DNA from: a virus
Length of the DNA stretch: 59,799 nucleotides
Strand: one strand, 5' to 3'
IMG/VR virus record: IMGVR_UViG_3300025694_000005
Location: 1 to 59,799 of that record
Below the pieces are notes generated by a model. The model was given only the letters and a program-made list of their open reading frames with translations. It ran no database searches and was not told where the DNA came from. Below, piece by piece: positions 26,642-35,741 of the stretch (within the stretch, counting starts at the first letter, position 1; every line of letters begins with the position of its first letter). The position numbers and the translations under genes are program-made.

Positions 26642-27976
26642 GTGAACCTGGCAAGCGTTCTTTTCAAGACTATTATCGCGCAAAGCGATATAGAAACTTG
26701 GTCGAACTGCCAAAAGCACTACTTTCCAACTGAGTTTGCCTCTATATGGTCTTACATAAATAAGTATGTAGAAACTCATAGTATCATTCCTACTTTTGAT
26801 GACTTACGACTTTCCGTAAGAGACGCGACCCTTCGTGACCGTTTCTTCGCCTTGGAGAAAGTAGATGAAGTAGATATAGACGGTGCTACTCTACTAGAGT
26901 ATCTCAAGAATGAATACACTCAAATTGAAATCATGAATCAGTTAGAAACCTATCTTGCTGACTCGATTGCAATGGAATCCGCACAGGAAAATATTGAGAG
27001 CCTACAGAATATTGTATTATCCGTAGAGGAAAAAGTTGACCTCAAAGATACAAGTACAAACATGAGAAAAATGGAACTGTTTGACCCGATTGAAGAGTTG
27101 GAGAAGAATGTTCCTTTAGGATTGAATCACGATTTCGACCGTATTCAAACCTTTGGCCCGTCCGATCTTGTACTTATTGGTGGTAAGCGTGGTGCTGGTA
27201 AGTCTATTGCTTGCGCTAATATTGCTTCTAGCACTTATGAAGCCGGTCATTCCGTAATGTATTTTACGATAGAAATGTCATCACGAGCAACTATGCAGAG
27301 GATATGTAGTATATCTACTGGCGTTCCTGCGGCTGCAATACGTAACCGTAACCTATCTATAGGTGAGTGGGAACAGGTTGCTCGTTGGTGGTCTCAACGA
27401 TTTGAAGACGGCGAGAGAGCACTTTCTCGCTATCTTTCACATCGTGATTTTGATGTTTATCACAATGAGCTTACAGCGAAGCCTTTGCGAGAGAAGCAGA
27501 TTGACGTTGTATATTCACCGTCTCTTACTCTAGCAAATATTCGTACAGAGCTAGATAAGAAGATAGCAAGACTACAGCCACGAGTTGTAATCGTTGACTA
27601 TATCAACCAAGTAAAGCGTTCTATGGTTTCCAATGGGCGTATGGGTCAGTATGACTGGACAGAACAGATAGAAGTAAGTAAGGCGTTGAAAACTTATGCA
27701 CAAGACTATGGTTTTATTATGGTGTCTCCTTATCAGATTGATGCTTCCGGCGAAGCTCGATTTGCTAAGGGTATATTAGATGCTGCGGATGCAGCCTTTA
27801 CTCTTGACGCACATGCTAAAGAAGATAATATCATTAGCTTTAATTGTGCAAAAATGAGAAACTCTGATGAAGTAAGTTTTACTTCTACTATGGACTGGGC
27901 GTCTTTAGCTATTGGCCCTGAGACGGGTTATATTAAAGACAAAGACGGTCCCGATGAAGAGGTATACGAACTATGA
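26642..27976 (+). CDS. DnaB-type replicative helicase
   Basis: 444 aa from a GTG. N-terminal helical region, then the RecA-like motor: Walker A GGKRGAGKS, H1a YFTIEMSS, Walker B VVIVDYINQVKR, and an H3/H4 region ending near FNCAKMRNS. It would unwind DNA 5'-3' ahead of the polymerase as a hexamer, like T4 gp41. It overlaps the primase gene by 4 nt. Confidence 0.92.
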   Translation: MNLASVLFKTIIAQSDIETWSNCQKHYFPTEFASIWSYINKYVETHSIIPTFDDLRLSVRDATLRDRFFALEKVDEVDIDGATLLEYLKNEYTQIEIMNQLETYLADSIAMESAQENIESLQNIVLSVEEKVDLKDTSTNMRKMELFDPIEELEKNVPLGLNHDFDRIQTFGPSDLVLIGGKRGAGKSIACANIASSTYEAGHSVMYFTIEMSSRATMQRICSISTGVPAAAIRNRNLSIGEWEQVARWWSQRFEDGERALSRYLSHRDFDVYHNELTAKPLREKQIDVVYSPSLTLANIRTELDKKIARLQPRVVIVDYINQVKRSMVSNGRMGQYDWTEQIEVSKALKTYAQDYGFIMVSPYQIDASGEARFAKGILDAADAAFTLDAHAKEDNIISFNCAKMRNSDEVSFTSTMDWASLAIGPETGYIKDKDGPDEEVYEL

Positions 27977-28800
27977 GTGCAGTAATTGAACTACTTGAAG
28001 AGAGAGGTATTTATTACAAACTCTCTGGCAGAGATGTTTTAATTCGCTGCCTCAATCCAGAACATGACGATGGCAATCCTAGTATGAGGATTGACAAAGT
28101 TCTTGGGGTGTTCAATTGTTTCTCTTGCGGCTACAAAGGTAGTTTATTCCGCCACTATAATGTAGATTATAGTGAAACAGAAATGCGTAGGGAAAAACTA
28201 AAAAGACTTATCAATAACTTACGAGCTGCTGGTGTAGGTCTCTCGATGCCCGAAGGATTTATGTCTTATATCGGAAACTGGAGAGACATAAAGCCAGAAA
28301 CTTATAGAAAATTTGAAGCGTTTCGTCATCATGATAAGCAGTTTATAGGGAGGATTAACTTTCCTATTAAGGACGCCAGTGGAAGAATAGTCGCTTTCCA
28401 AGGTCGTGATGAAACAGGAACCTTAGACAATAAGTATATGTTCTACCCTAGTGGGGTAAAGCTACCTCTGTTTCCACAAGTTCGCCCACTACAGGGGCGT
28501 GTTATTCTCGTAGAAGGTATCTTTGATATGATAAATCTTCACGACAAAGGACTAGAGAATGCAGTATGTTGTTTCGGTGTTAAGAATTTTAACGAAACAA
28601 AGTTTAATTATTTAAAGATTTCAGGCGTTACGGGCCTTGACTTGATTTTCGATGCTGACCAAGCAGGAGTTCAAGCAGCAGAACACGTAAAGAAATTAGC
28701 GAGAGACTTTCCCGTTCGAGTAATTAGTTTAAAGTCTGGAGATCCAGGCTCACTCGGACAAAACCAAGTAACTGGACTGCGGAGAAAACTATATGGCTAG
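27973..28800 (+). CDS. DNA primase (DnaG-type)
   Basis: 275 aa. CLNPEHDDGNPSM then CFSC gives the N-terminal zinc-binding motif; the Toprim domain has VEGIFDMIN (catalytic Glu) and DADQAG (Asp pair). Short for the family but complete in its catalytic core. Lays RNA primers on the lagging strand with the helicase encoded just before. Confidence 0.9.
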   Translation: MSAVIELLEERGIYYKLSGRDVLIRCLNPEHDDGNPSMRIDKVLGVFNCFSCGYKGSLFRHYNVDYSETEMRREKLKRLINNLRAAGVGLSMPEGFMSYIGNWRDIKPETYRKFEAFRHHDKQFIGRINFPIKDASGRIVAFQGRDETGTLDNKYMFYPSGVKLPLFPQVRPLQGRVILVEGIFDMINLHDKGLENAVCCFGVKNFNETKFNYLKISGVTGLDLIFDADQAGVQAAEHVKKLARDFPVRVISLKSGDPGSLGQNQVTGLRRKLYG

Positions 28801-31075
28801 TATAGCCTTGATTGAATCAAAACCAAGTAGAAACGATTACGTTCGCTTATTCGAGAATGAGTTTGAATTTGACCGATTCTCTCTTGCTTCAGACCCTACG
28901 CTATCCAAAGTTTTAATGAAGGACGTAGATCTGGAGTTTGACCCTGATGCCTATGAATGGATAATTCTAATTGGCTCAGAACCACTAAAATATTACACGA
29001 AAGTAACTCAAGTTATGCAATATGCCGGAACTATAGTAGACGATAAATTTCTTCCTACTATTAATCCTGCAATGCTATCTTTTAAGCCAGAGGCTAAGAA
29101 GACTTGGGAAGATGCTAGAAACAATATCATCGGGTATATTTCTGGCGACAAGAAGAAGGCCGAAATAAATGACGAAAAATTTGTCGGTATTACAACAACT
29201 GAAGGGACTTTGGATTACATTCAAAGATGTATTGACTCGCCCTACGACTTTATCGGAATCGACTCAGAGACTACTGGTCTGTATCCTCGGAATGGGTATA
29301 TTCTTGGTATTAGCTTATGCTATAAACCTGATTCAGGTGCTTATATTAATGCCGATACTATTGATGAGTCTGTAGAAGAGAAACTTCAGGAGTTATTTGA
29401 TAAGAAGCGAATGGTATTCCATAACGCTAAGTTCGATATTCCAATGTTTGAGTATCATTTCAATGTGAAACTCTCACAGTTTGAAGATACAATGCTCATG
29501 CATTATATGCTTGACGAGAACCCAGGCACTCACGGCCTGAAGATGCTCGCTATGAAGTATACAGACTACGGCGATTATGAAAAACCTATGTATACTTGGA
29601 TGGACGAGTATCGTAAGCAGAATGGTGTGCTAAAAGATGATTTCAAATGGGAGTGGATTCCTTTTGAAGTTATGCAGACTTATGCTGCTATCGATGCCTG
29701 TGCTACTTTCACAATCTTTGAGAAGTTTGAAAGAGCACTGAAGAAGGGTAATCCTAACTTGATGCGTGTGTACAAGACTATCTTGTTGCCCGCTTGTAGG
29801 TTCCTTATGGCTGTTCAAGATAACGGAGTTCCTTTTGATAAGGAAAGGCTCATAGCGAGTCAAGATCTTATGCTAGAGGAAATTACTGATGCTGTTGGTA
29901 AATTGCAAAGCCATCCTGGTGTGGCCGCTTTCCAAGCAGCAGAAGGTAAAGACTTTAATCCAAACAGTGTTCTACAATTGCGTAAGTTATTGTTCGACTA
30001 TGTTGGGCTAGAGCCTACTGGAATTAAGACGGAGAAGGGAGAAAACTCAACTAATGCTGAAGTATTAGAGAAGCTCGCTCTTCAACATGAGATTCCACAG
30101 TTAATTTTAGATGTTCGTAAGAAAACTAAGATTAAGAATACTTATCTCGATAAGATTATTCCACAGCTTGATAGGGACGGTCACTTACGGACCAACTTCA
30201 ATATTCATGGAACTACATCTGGAAGACTATCTTCTAGTGGTAAATTGAATATGCAGCAACTTCCTAGAGACAATCCGATTGTGAAAGGGTGTATTCGTGC
30301 TCCCGAAGGCCATCAGATTGTTGCAATGGATTTAACAACTGCCGAAGTATATGTCGCTGCCGTATTGGCAGATGACTTGGAGCTTCAGGACGTATTTCGT
30401 TCTGGAGGAAACTTTCACTCTACGATTGCACACAAAGTATTTAAACTAGACTGTGAAGTCGAAGATGTGGCAGAGAAGTATACGACCTATCGTCAAGCAG
30501 CAAAAGCAGTAACCTTTGGTATTATGTACGGAGCCGGTGCAAATAAAATCAGTGAGCAGGTTACTAAAGATGGAGGCAAGCTTTCAGTTGTCCAGGCTAG
30601 ACAAATCATCAAAGAATACTTTGGTGCTTTCTGGAAGCTAGAGGAGTGGATTGAGGTTCAGAAAGAGCTTATCAGAAAGAATGGAAGTATCTATTCTCAT
30701 TTCGGTAGAAAGAGAAGATTACCTGATGTTAAGTCTGATAACAAAGGAGTTCAAGGACATGCCATTAGATCTGGACTTAACTTCCTAGTTCAATCTGCTG
30801 CTTCCGACATAAACTTAATCGGGGCTATAGAAGCTCACGGAATACTAAACCAGAAGAAGATGAAGAGTAAAATCTTCGCACTGGTTCACGATTCCGTGCT
30901 TGCAGAAGTTCCGAACGATGAAGTAGAAGAATATTGTTCGATATTACAAACCGAAATACAAAGAGACAGAGGTATTTATATCTCCGGCGCTCCTGTAGGT
31001 TGTGACTTTGAGATTGGCGAGGATTACTCAATGGGTAAGTTCAGTAAAAAGTATGGTAATATCGTTAACATATAA
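28793..31075 (+). CDS. DNA polymerase I family (family A) replicative polymerase
   Basis: 760 aa. Residues ~125-320 are a 3'-5' exonuclease (FIGIDSETTGLY; IDACATFTIFEK). The polymerase part has TTSGRLSSSGKLNMQQLPRD, motif A IVAMDLTTAEVYVAAVLA, motif B RQAAKAVTFGIMYG and motif C VHDSVLAEV. The residue equal to E. coli Phe762 is Phe. Motif A is unusual (usual form DYSQIELR). No 5'-3' exonuclease is fused; that activity is at 38913. Confidence 0.93.
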   Translation: MASIALIESKPSRNDYVRLFENEFEFDRFSLASDPTLSKVLMKDVDLEFDPDAYEWIILIGSEPLKYYTKVTQVMQYAGTIVDDKFLPTINPAMLSFKPEAKKTWEDARNNIIGYISGDKKKAEINDEKFVGITTTEGTLDYIQRCIDSPYDFIGIDSETTGLYPRNGYILGISLCYKPDSGAYINADTIDESVEEKLQELFDKKRMVFHNAKFDIPMFEYHFNVKLSQFEDTMLMHYMLDENPGTHGLKMLAMKYTDYGDYEKPMYTWMDEYRKQNGVLKDDFKWEWIPFEVMQTYAAIDACATFTIFEKFERALKKGNPNLMRVYKTILLPACRFLMAVQDNGVPFDKERLIASQDLMLEEITDAVGKLQSHPGVAAFQAAEGKDFNPNSVLQLRKLLFDYVGLEPTGIKTEKGENSTNAEVLEKLALQHEIPQLILDVRKKTKIKNTYLDKIIPQLDRDGHLRTNFNIHGTTSGRLSSSGKLNMQQLPRDNPIVKGCIRAPEGHQIVAMDLTTAEVYVAAVLADDLELQDVFRSGGNFHSTIAHKVFKLDCEVEDVAEKYTTYRQAAKAVTFGIMYGAGANKISEQVTKDGGKLSVVQARQIIKEYFGAFWKLEEWIEVQKELIRKNGSIYSHFGRKRRLPDVKSDNKGVQGHAIRSGLNFLVQSAASDINLIGAIEAHGILNQKKMKSKIFALVHDSVLAEVPNDEVEEYCSILQTEIQRDRGIYISGAPVGCDFEIGEDYSMGKFSKKYGNIVNI

Positions 31076-31550
31076 ACAGATACTTCGATCTATAAAGTTT
31101 CCTGTGTATTCTCTAGGCACTGAGGATTTCTATCTTCGAGATGGCTTGCTACTTGTCAATGACCTAGTAGTAGATGATAGAAACCAGCCTGGAGATACTC
31201 TTGGAAAAAGGAGACTACAGACACCACATAAAAAGAGAAGACTGATTGTCGTATATGAAGAGTTTCTAGACATTGTAAAAAATAAAACTACAGTGTTGAT
31301 AGACAATAACGGAGTTATATTCTCATACGAAAAGACAAAGTTTCAGAAAATAAAATCAATAAAAATTGTAAGAAAAGACTTACAAAATACTCATTCAAGA
31401 ATTTGGCTAAAAGGAGTAAACTTCGCTTTTATAGTAAAAGAACCTCCATTAGCTATGGACTGGGCTCAAGTTTTACATTTAAACTCTCGCCCGTGGCTAT
31501 TATATAGTTTATCAGAGGATAAGCTAGAAGATAGCAGGAGGAAAATTTAA
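31053..31550 (+). CDS. Conserved phage protein of unknown function
   Basis: 165 aa from ATG 31053, overlapping the polymerase end by 23 nt. The opening TYKQILRSIKFPVYSLGTED then VNDLVVDDRNQPGDTLGKRR is a block I recognise from marine T4-like phage proteins. A Lys-rich middle and DWAQVLHLNSRPWLLYSLSE follow. No biochemical function known. Confidence 0.65.
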   Translation: MVISLTYKQILRSIKFPVYSLGTEDFYLRDGLLLVNDLVVDDRNQPGDTLGKRRLQTPHKKRRLIVVYEEFLDIVKNKTTVLIDNNGVIFSYEKTKFQKIKSIKIVRKDLQNTHSRIWLKGVNFAFIVKEPPLAMDWAQVLHLNSRPWLLYSLSEDKLEDSRRKI

Positions 31551-32224
31551 TGGGAAGAAGGAATCAAAAAAGAGATGCTCTATCAGCGCTTAACTTTTAT
31601 TTAAAAGAGATAGAGCCTTTAACAAAGTCTCAAGTTGCAGTCTTTGATTCTGACAAGCACCTAATGTTACATGGATGTGCAGGAACGGGTAAAACCTTTA
31701 TCTCACTATATCTAGCATTAGATGACCTACAAAAAGAAGAGTACAGTAGAATAGTTCTAGTTAGAAGTGCCGTCCCCACAAGGGAAATGGGGTTTCTTCC
31801 TGGAACAGAAGATGAAAAATCTAAAGTCTATGAGGCTCCTTATGTAAGTATTATGCAAGAGCTGTTTAGTCGTGGAGATAATCCCTATGGACAGCTAAAG
31901 CAAAAAGGAGTTATCAATTTTTTAACTACTTCTTACATAAGAGGAACAACTTTTAATGATAGTGTGATCATTGTGGATGAATGTCAAAATATGACTTTCC
32001 ATGAGCTAGATAGCATTATCACTAGGGTAGGCAAGAATTGTAGGATTATTTTCTGTGGTGATTTCTTCCAGTCTGACCTTAAAAATAGTGGATTGAAAGA
32101 TTTTATTAAGATAATCAATGGTATGTACGAGTTTGATTTTATTGAGTTTGGCATACCTGATATTGTAAGAAGTGATTTTGTAAGAAGTTACCTTACTGAG
32201 AAATATACAAAAGGTATCATATGA
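31550..32224 (+). CDS. phoH: PhoH-like ATPase
   Basis: 224 aa. Walker A GCAGTGKT (about 43-50), PTREMGFLPG, Walker B VIIVDECQN and FCGDFFQSD are the PhoH family set. Common in marine phages regardless of phosphate status; the molecular role (RNA or DNA helicase-like) is uncertain. The start shares one base with the upstream stop. Confidence 0.9.
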   Translation: MGRRNQKRDALSALNFYLKEIEPLTKSQVAVFDSDKHLMLHGCAGTGKTFISLYLALDDLQKEEYSRIVLVRSAVPTREMGFLPGTEDEKSKVYEAPYVSIMQELFSRGDNPYGQLKQKGVINFLTTSYIRGTTFNDSVIIVDECQNMTFHELDSIITRVGKNCRIIFCGDFFQSDLKNSGLKDFIKIINGMYEFDFIEFGIPDIVRSDFVRSYLTEKYTKGII

Positions 32225-32388
32225 AACAAGACGTAGTTATTGATGAGCTAACTCGAAAGTTGGACCAAACGCTAAGTAGATTAGACACTTTGACTGATAG
32301 ATTAGCCTGGGTAGAAAACTTCGTAGTTCATAAAAGAAAAGAAGAGTATCAAAAAAGAAAGCTAGAAGAAGAGATGTGGTCTAAATGA
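32221..32388 (+). CDS. Small coiled-coil protein (55 aa)
   Basis: 55 aa, a single charged amphipathic helix (VVIDELTRKLDQTLSRLDTL, ... KRKEEYQKRKLEEEM). Overlaps PhoH by 4 nt and the next gene by ATGA, strong support for translation. Probably a dimerising adaptor; function unknown. Confidence 0.65.
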   Translation: MKQDVVIDELTRKLDQTLSRLDTLTDRLAWVENFVVHKRKEEYQKRKLEEEMWSK

Positions 32389-32939
32389 TCTTAAAATATA
32401 TAGGAACTCATAAAATTTACGAAGTATCGAATGAAATAATACTAGTAAAAAACTTTATGCGCAAAGAGCTTTGTTCCGAAATAATTAAAGAGTGTGAAAA
32501 ACTATCTAGCTGGAGAAGTGTAGATAATGATTCGTACCCTGGGCAAGAAATAAGATTAAATAAATTACCTGAGCTATACAAACAGTTTGAAGATATGTAC
32601 AATGATGTTATAGTTTATATTTCTGAAAAATATTGGAAAAAACTAACTTTGTGGGGTATACGAGACTGTTTTATAATAAAATATACTACAGAGACTCAGA
32701 CCTCGCTGGATTTACACCATGACCACTCCTTGGTTACTGGCAGTATAAAGCTTAGCGATTCTTATGTAGGAGGAGATTTATTTTTCCCTAGACAAAACTA
32801 TAGTAATAGGAAGACAGAAATAGGGGATCTTCTTTTATGGCCAGGACAAGTTACGCACCCGCACGAATCTCTACCGTTAATAGAGGGAGTAAAACATAGT
32901 TTTGTTCTCTGGACAAAAAGGTCTAATTGGGATGAATAA
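32385..32939 (+). CDS. 2-oxoglutarate/Fe(II)-dependent oxygenase (prolyl hydroxylase-like)
   Basis: 184 aa. LDLHHDHS supplies H-x-D, VTHPHESLP the distal His, and KHSFVLWT the 2-oxoglutarate Lys/Arg region; GGDLFFPRQNYS is typical of prolyl-4-hydroxylase-like members common in marine phages. Likely hydroxylates a protein, target unknown. One speculative target is the collagen-like tail fibre at 43854. Confidence 0.8.
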   Translation: MILKYIGTHKIYEVSNEIILVKNFMRKELCSEIIKECEKLSSWRSVDNDSYPGQEIRLNKLPELYKQFEDMYNDVIVYISEKYWKKLTLWGIRDCFIIKYTTETQTSLDLHHDHSLVTGSIKLSDSYVGGDLFFPRQNYSNRKTEIGDLLLWPGQVTHPHESLPLIEGVKHSFVLWTKRSNWDE

Positions 32940-32942
32940 AAG

Positions 32943-34232
32943 TTGAAAGCGGTAGTATCCAACAGAATTTATATGGACATTGATCCCCAGGCTTTTAATG
33001 CCTTGGATAAAGCTTTGACCTATAAAATAGATTCATATAGATCAGACGTAGCTCCTACCATGATTAAAAATGTTAGGAAGATACGAAATGGGTTAGTATC
33101 TATACCTGTTGGACGCTTCGACTTAATTCCTGAAGGGTATGAAATAAAAGATAAGCGAGTACTACTGCCCGTAGATTTTCCAAAGTTCGGATTTGACCTT
33201 CGGGAAAGTCAGCAGGATGTATATGACGCTATAGAAGATAATGCTATTATCAATGCTTTTGTATCTTGGGGGAAGACTTTTACTGCATTAGCCGTTGCTG
33301 CAAAGCTTGGGCAAAAAACTCTAGTAGTTACGCATACAGTGTCTCTACGAACCCAGTGGGAGAAGGAGATAAGGAAGGTATTTGGTATAGAGCCAGGGAT
33401 TATAGGGTCTGGGAAGTACGACATTTCTCCTCCTATAGTCGTTGGCAATATACAAACACTTTACAAGTTGCGTGGAAAAATAGAAAAAGAATTCGGAACC
33501 ATTATTATTGATGAGTGTCATCATATACCCGCTAACACTTTCAGTAAGCTAGTAGATGCTAGTTATGCTAGATATAAAATAGGGTTGTCTGGTACGGTTC
33601 AAAGAAAGGATGGAAAACATGTTATTATGCCTGATTATTTTGGGCATACTAAGTTTACTCCACCCAAAGAAAACTATATGGAACCAACTATAGAGGTTAT
33701 CCAAACAAAGATAAGATTTATGGATGGGGCTAAAATACCTTGGGCGAACCGTATTAATGATTTGGTTAGGCAAGAAGAGTATGGAAAGTTAATTTGTTTT
33801 CTTGCTGCGGCGTATAGAAAGCAAGGACATAAAGTTCTCTTGTTGTCTGACCGAGTTTACTTTCTAAAGAGAGTAAAAGAAACCCTAGGCGAACATTGTG
33901 AGTTGATTACTGGAGAAGTACCTCTAGCAGAGAGGGAAAAGAAAATAGAACGAGTTCAAAGTGGAAAAGTAGACATACTCCTAGGGACTCAAAGTATTTT
34001 CTCGGAAGGCATTAGTGTTAATCCTTTAAGTTGTTTAATACTTGCCACTCCAGTAAGCAACACACCTCTACTAACCCAGCTTGTAGGGAGAGTTATTAGA
34101 GAGTATCCAGGAAAGATAGATCCTGTAGTAGTAGATATTAATCTTAAAGGAAAGACGGCTGAGAAGCAAGCCAAACTTCGGTTAGGTCATTACCTTCAGC
34201 AAGGGTATAATGTTTTCTTTAAGGACATGTGA
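32943..34232 (+). CDS. Superfamily 2 DNA helicase (UvsW-like)
   Basis: 429 aa from a TTG. RESQQDVYDAIEDNAIINAF leads to a motif I that reads SWGKT, not GSGKT; DECHH is motif II; SGTVQRKDG motif III; QLVGRVIRE motif VI. N-terminal ~75 residues fit the UvsW-type beta-rich domain. Likely reverses forks or unwinds R-loops for recombination-dependent replication. Confidence 0.85.
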   Translation: MKAVVSNRIYMDIDPQAFNALDKALTYKIDSYRSDVAPTMIKNVRKIRNGLVSIPVGRFDLIPEGYEIKDKRVLLPVDFPKFGFDLRESQQDVYDAIEDNAIINAFVSWGKTFTALAVAAKLGQKTLVVTHTVSLRTQWEKEIRKVFGIEPGIIGSGKYDISPPIVVGNIQTLYKLRGKIEKEFGTIIIDECHHIPANTFSKLVDASYARYKIGLSGTVQRKDGKHVIMPDYFGHTKFTPPKENYMEPTIEVIQTKIRFMDGAKIPWANRINDLVRQEEYGKLICFLAAAYRKQGHKVLLLSDRVYFLKRVKETLGEHCELITGEVPLAEREKKIERVQSGKVDILLGTQSIFSEGISVNPLSCLILATPVSNTPLLTQLVGRVIREYPGKIDPVVVDINLKGKTAEKQAKLRLGHYLQQGYNVFFKDM

Positions 34233-34242
34233 AAAAAATTTC

Positions 34243-34271
34243 TTGACACGGGAGCTATTTCCCCGTATAAT
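34243..34271 (+). promoter_or_regulatory. Consensus sigma70 promoter with inverted repeat in the spacer
   Basis: TTGACA (34243-34248), 17-nt spacer, TATAAT (34266-34271). ACGGG and CCCGT arms lie in the spacer. Drives the SSB and recombination gene block. Confidence 0.85.
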
Positions 34272-34297
34272 ATACACTTGACTTCGAGAACATAGCA

Positions 34298-34687
34298 GTG
34301 ATTCTTTTTAACTGGGCAAAAATGTATGCGGCAACGCGTGGAGATTCTTCTTCCATAGTTACGCTGATTGCCTATTTAACATATCCTACTCTACCTAGAA
34401 ATAGGTACGACTCTATCTATCGCTTGTCACAACAAGACTGGTCAGGCAATAGTTTTATACTGCACCCAGAAAAAATAATATCAAACCGAAGCAAGTTCGG
34501 TGATAATGAGTTGGCCCAGTATGTGGCACTGGCCAGCTTTCGCAGCTATGCTGAATATGAAGCCACAACTAAACGCAGTTTGAATCTGTTCTTAGCACCG
34601 ATTCCTACTGAACTTATTGACAACAACAGGCTACTATCTAGAATAGAAGAGGAAGTATTCTTCTGCTGGGAAGAAGTCACACACTAA
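34298..34687 (+). CDS. Conserved phage protein of unknown function
   Basis: 129 aa from a GTG. LFNWAKMYAATRGDSSSIVT and LSQQDWSGNSFILHPE then ALASFRSYAEY are blocks I recognise from marine T4-like phage proteins lying next to the ssDNA-binding protein gene. No function known. Confidence 0.65.
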   Translation: MILFNWAKMYAATRGDSSSIVTLIAYLTYPTLPRNRYDSIYRLSQQDWSGNSFILHPEKIISNRSKFGDNELAQYVALASFRSYAEYEATTKRSLNLFLAPIPTELIDNNRLLSRIEEEVFFCWEEVTH

Positions 34688-34698
34688 AGGAAAAAACT

Positions 34699-35343
34699 AT
34701 GGGTATTAAATTTACATCATCTGCTGGTGGGGCTAAGAAGTCCTCACTAGAACAATTCACTTACAAGAACGGCGATAACTGCGTTCGTATTTTTGGAGAT
34801 CTTCTTCCTCGGTATATCTACTGGGTGAAAGGCGAAAACGAAAAGAACATTCCTATGGAGTGTTTATCTTTTGATCGACAGAAAGAAGCATTTGTAAACG
34901 TAGAAAAAGATTGGGTTAGAGACTTCTACCCTGATTTAAAATGCGGTTGGTCTTACTCTGTACAGTGTATTGATCCTTCAGACGGTAAAACCAAAGTATT
35001 TAATCTAAAGAAAAAATTAATGGATCAGATTCTAGTTGCTGCTGAAGACTTGGGCGACCCTACCGACTTAGATGCTGGTTGGGACATTCACTTTAAGCGT
35101 ACCAAGACTGGACCAAACGTATATAATGTTGAATATACTCTTCAAACTCTCAAATGTCAGAAAGGTATTCGTCCTTTAAATGATGACGAGAGAGCTGCTG
35201 TAGCTGGTGCTACTTCTATTGATGAGTTACTTCCTAGACCAACTCCAGACGCTCAGAAAGAGTTACTGGAACGAATTGCTACTGGCGGTTCTGGGAAGGA
35301 TGAAGTCGATTCCTCAATTGAAGACGAGTTTGACATTAGCTAA
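34699..35343 (+). CDS. Single-stranded DNA-binding protein (gp32-like)
   Basis: 214 aa. A beta-rich core (NCVRIFGDLLPRYIYWVKGE, KVFNLKKKLMDQILVAAEDL, DIHFKRTKTGPNVYNVEYTL) and an acidic C-terminal tail (KDEVDSSIEDEFDIS) that fits the gp32 type partner-binding tip. Placed in front of the SbcCD genes. Family call rests on domain style and context. Confidence 0.7.
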   Translation: MGIKFTSSAGGAKKSSLEQFTYKNGDNCVRIFGDLLPRYIYWVKGENEKNIPMECLSFDRQKEAFVNVEKDWVRDFYPDLKCGWSYSVQCIDPSDGKTKVFNLKKKLMDQILVAAEDLGDPTDLDAGWDIHFKRTKTGPNVYNVEYTLQTLKCQKGIRPLNDDERAAVAGATSIDELLPRPTPDAQKELLERIATGGSGKDEVDSSIEDEFDIS

Positions 35344-35741
35344 TGGATACTTCTAGTATTTGTAGCCAAAAATGTCAAGGTTTTGAGGGAAACTACGGAG
35401 GCTGCTGTACGGTAGGTTCTAGAAACTATATAATAGGACCTATTGTAGATTCTTATCAGTTTATAGAACATTTAAAACATTTCTATAATAATAGAAACAT
35501 AAAATTTGAAGATGTTTTATACTCCTACGAAGAAGGTTCACGACTATTTCCAGATAAAAATACTTATCAAGATTCGGGGTCTTATCCAGCTATAAAATTG
35601 GATAGAACTAAAGAATCTCTTCCTTGTATTTTTTATTCTGAAGAAATTAGAAGCTGTACTATATATGACGTTAGGCCTTTATCCTGCAGACAATATGTCT
35701 GTAGTTATTTAAAAGAATTAGAGTTAATACATAAAGAATGA
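35343..35741 (+). CDS. YkgJ-type Cys-rich metal-binding protein
   Basis: 132 aa. Cys7, Cys11, Cys21, Cys22 at the start and CTIYDVRPLSCRQYVC near the end match the YkgJ zinc/iron chelating Cys cluster. The metal and role are unknown; it could bind Fe-S or zinc. It sits between SSB and SbcD with 1- and 4-nt overlaps, so it may act in DNA metabolism. Confidence 0.7.
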   Translation: MDTSSICSQKCQGFEGNYGGCCTVGSRNYIIGPIVDSYQFIEHLKHFYNNRNIKFEDVLYSYEEGSRLFPDKNTYQDSGSYPAIKLDRTKESLPCIFYSEEIRSCTIYDVRPLSCRQYVCSYLKELELIHKE

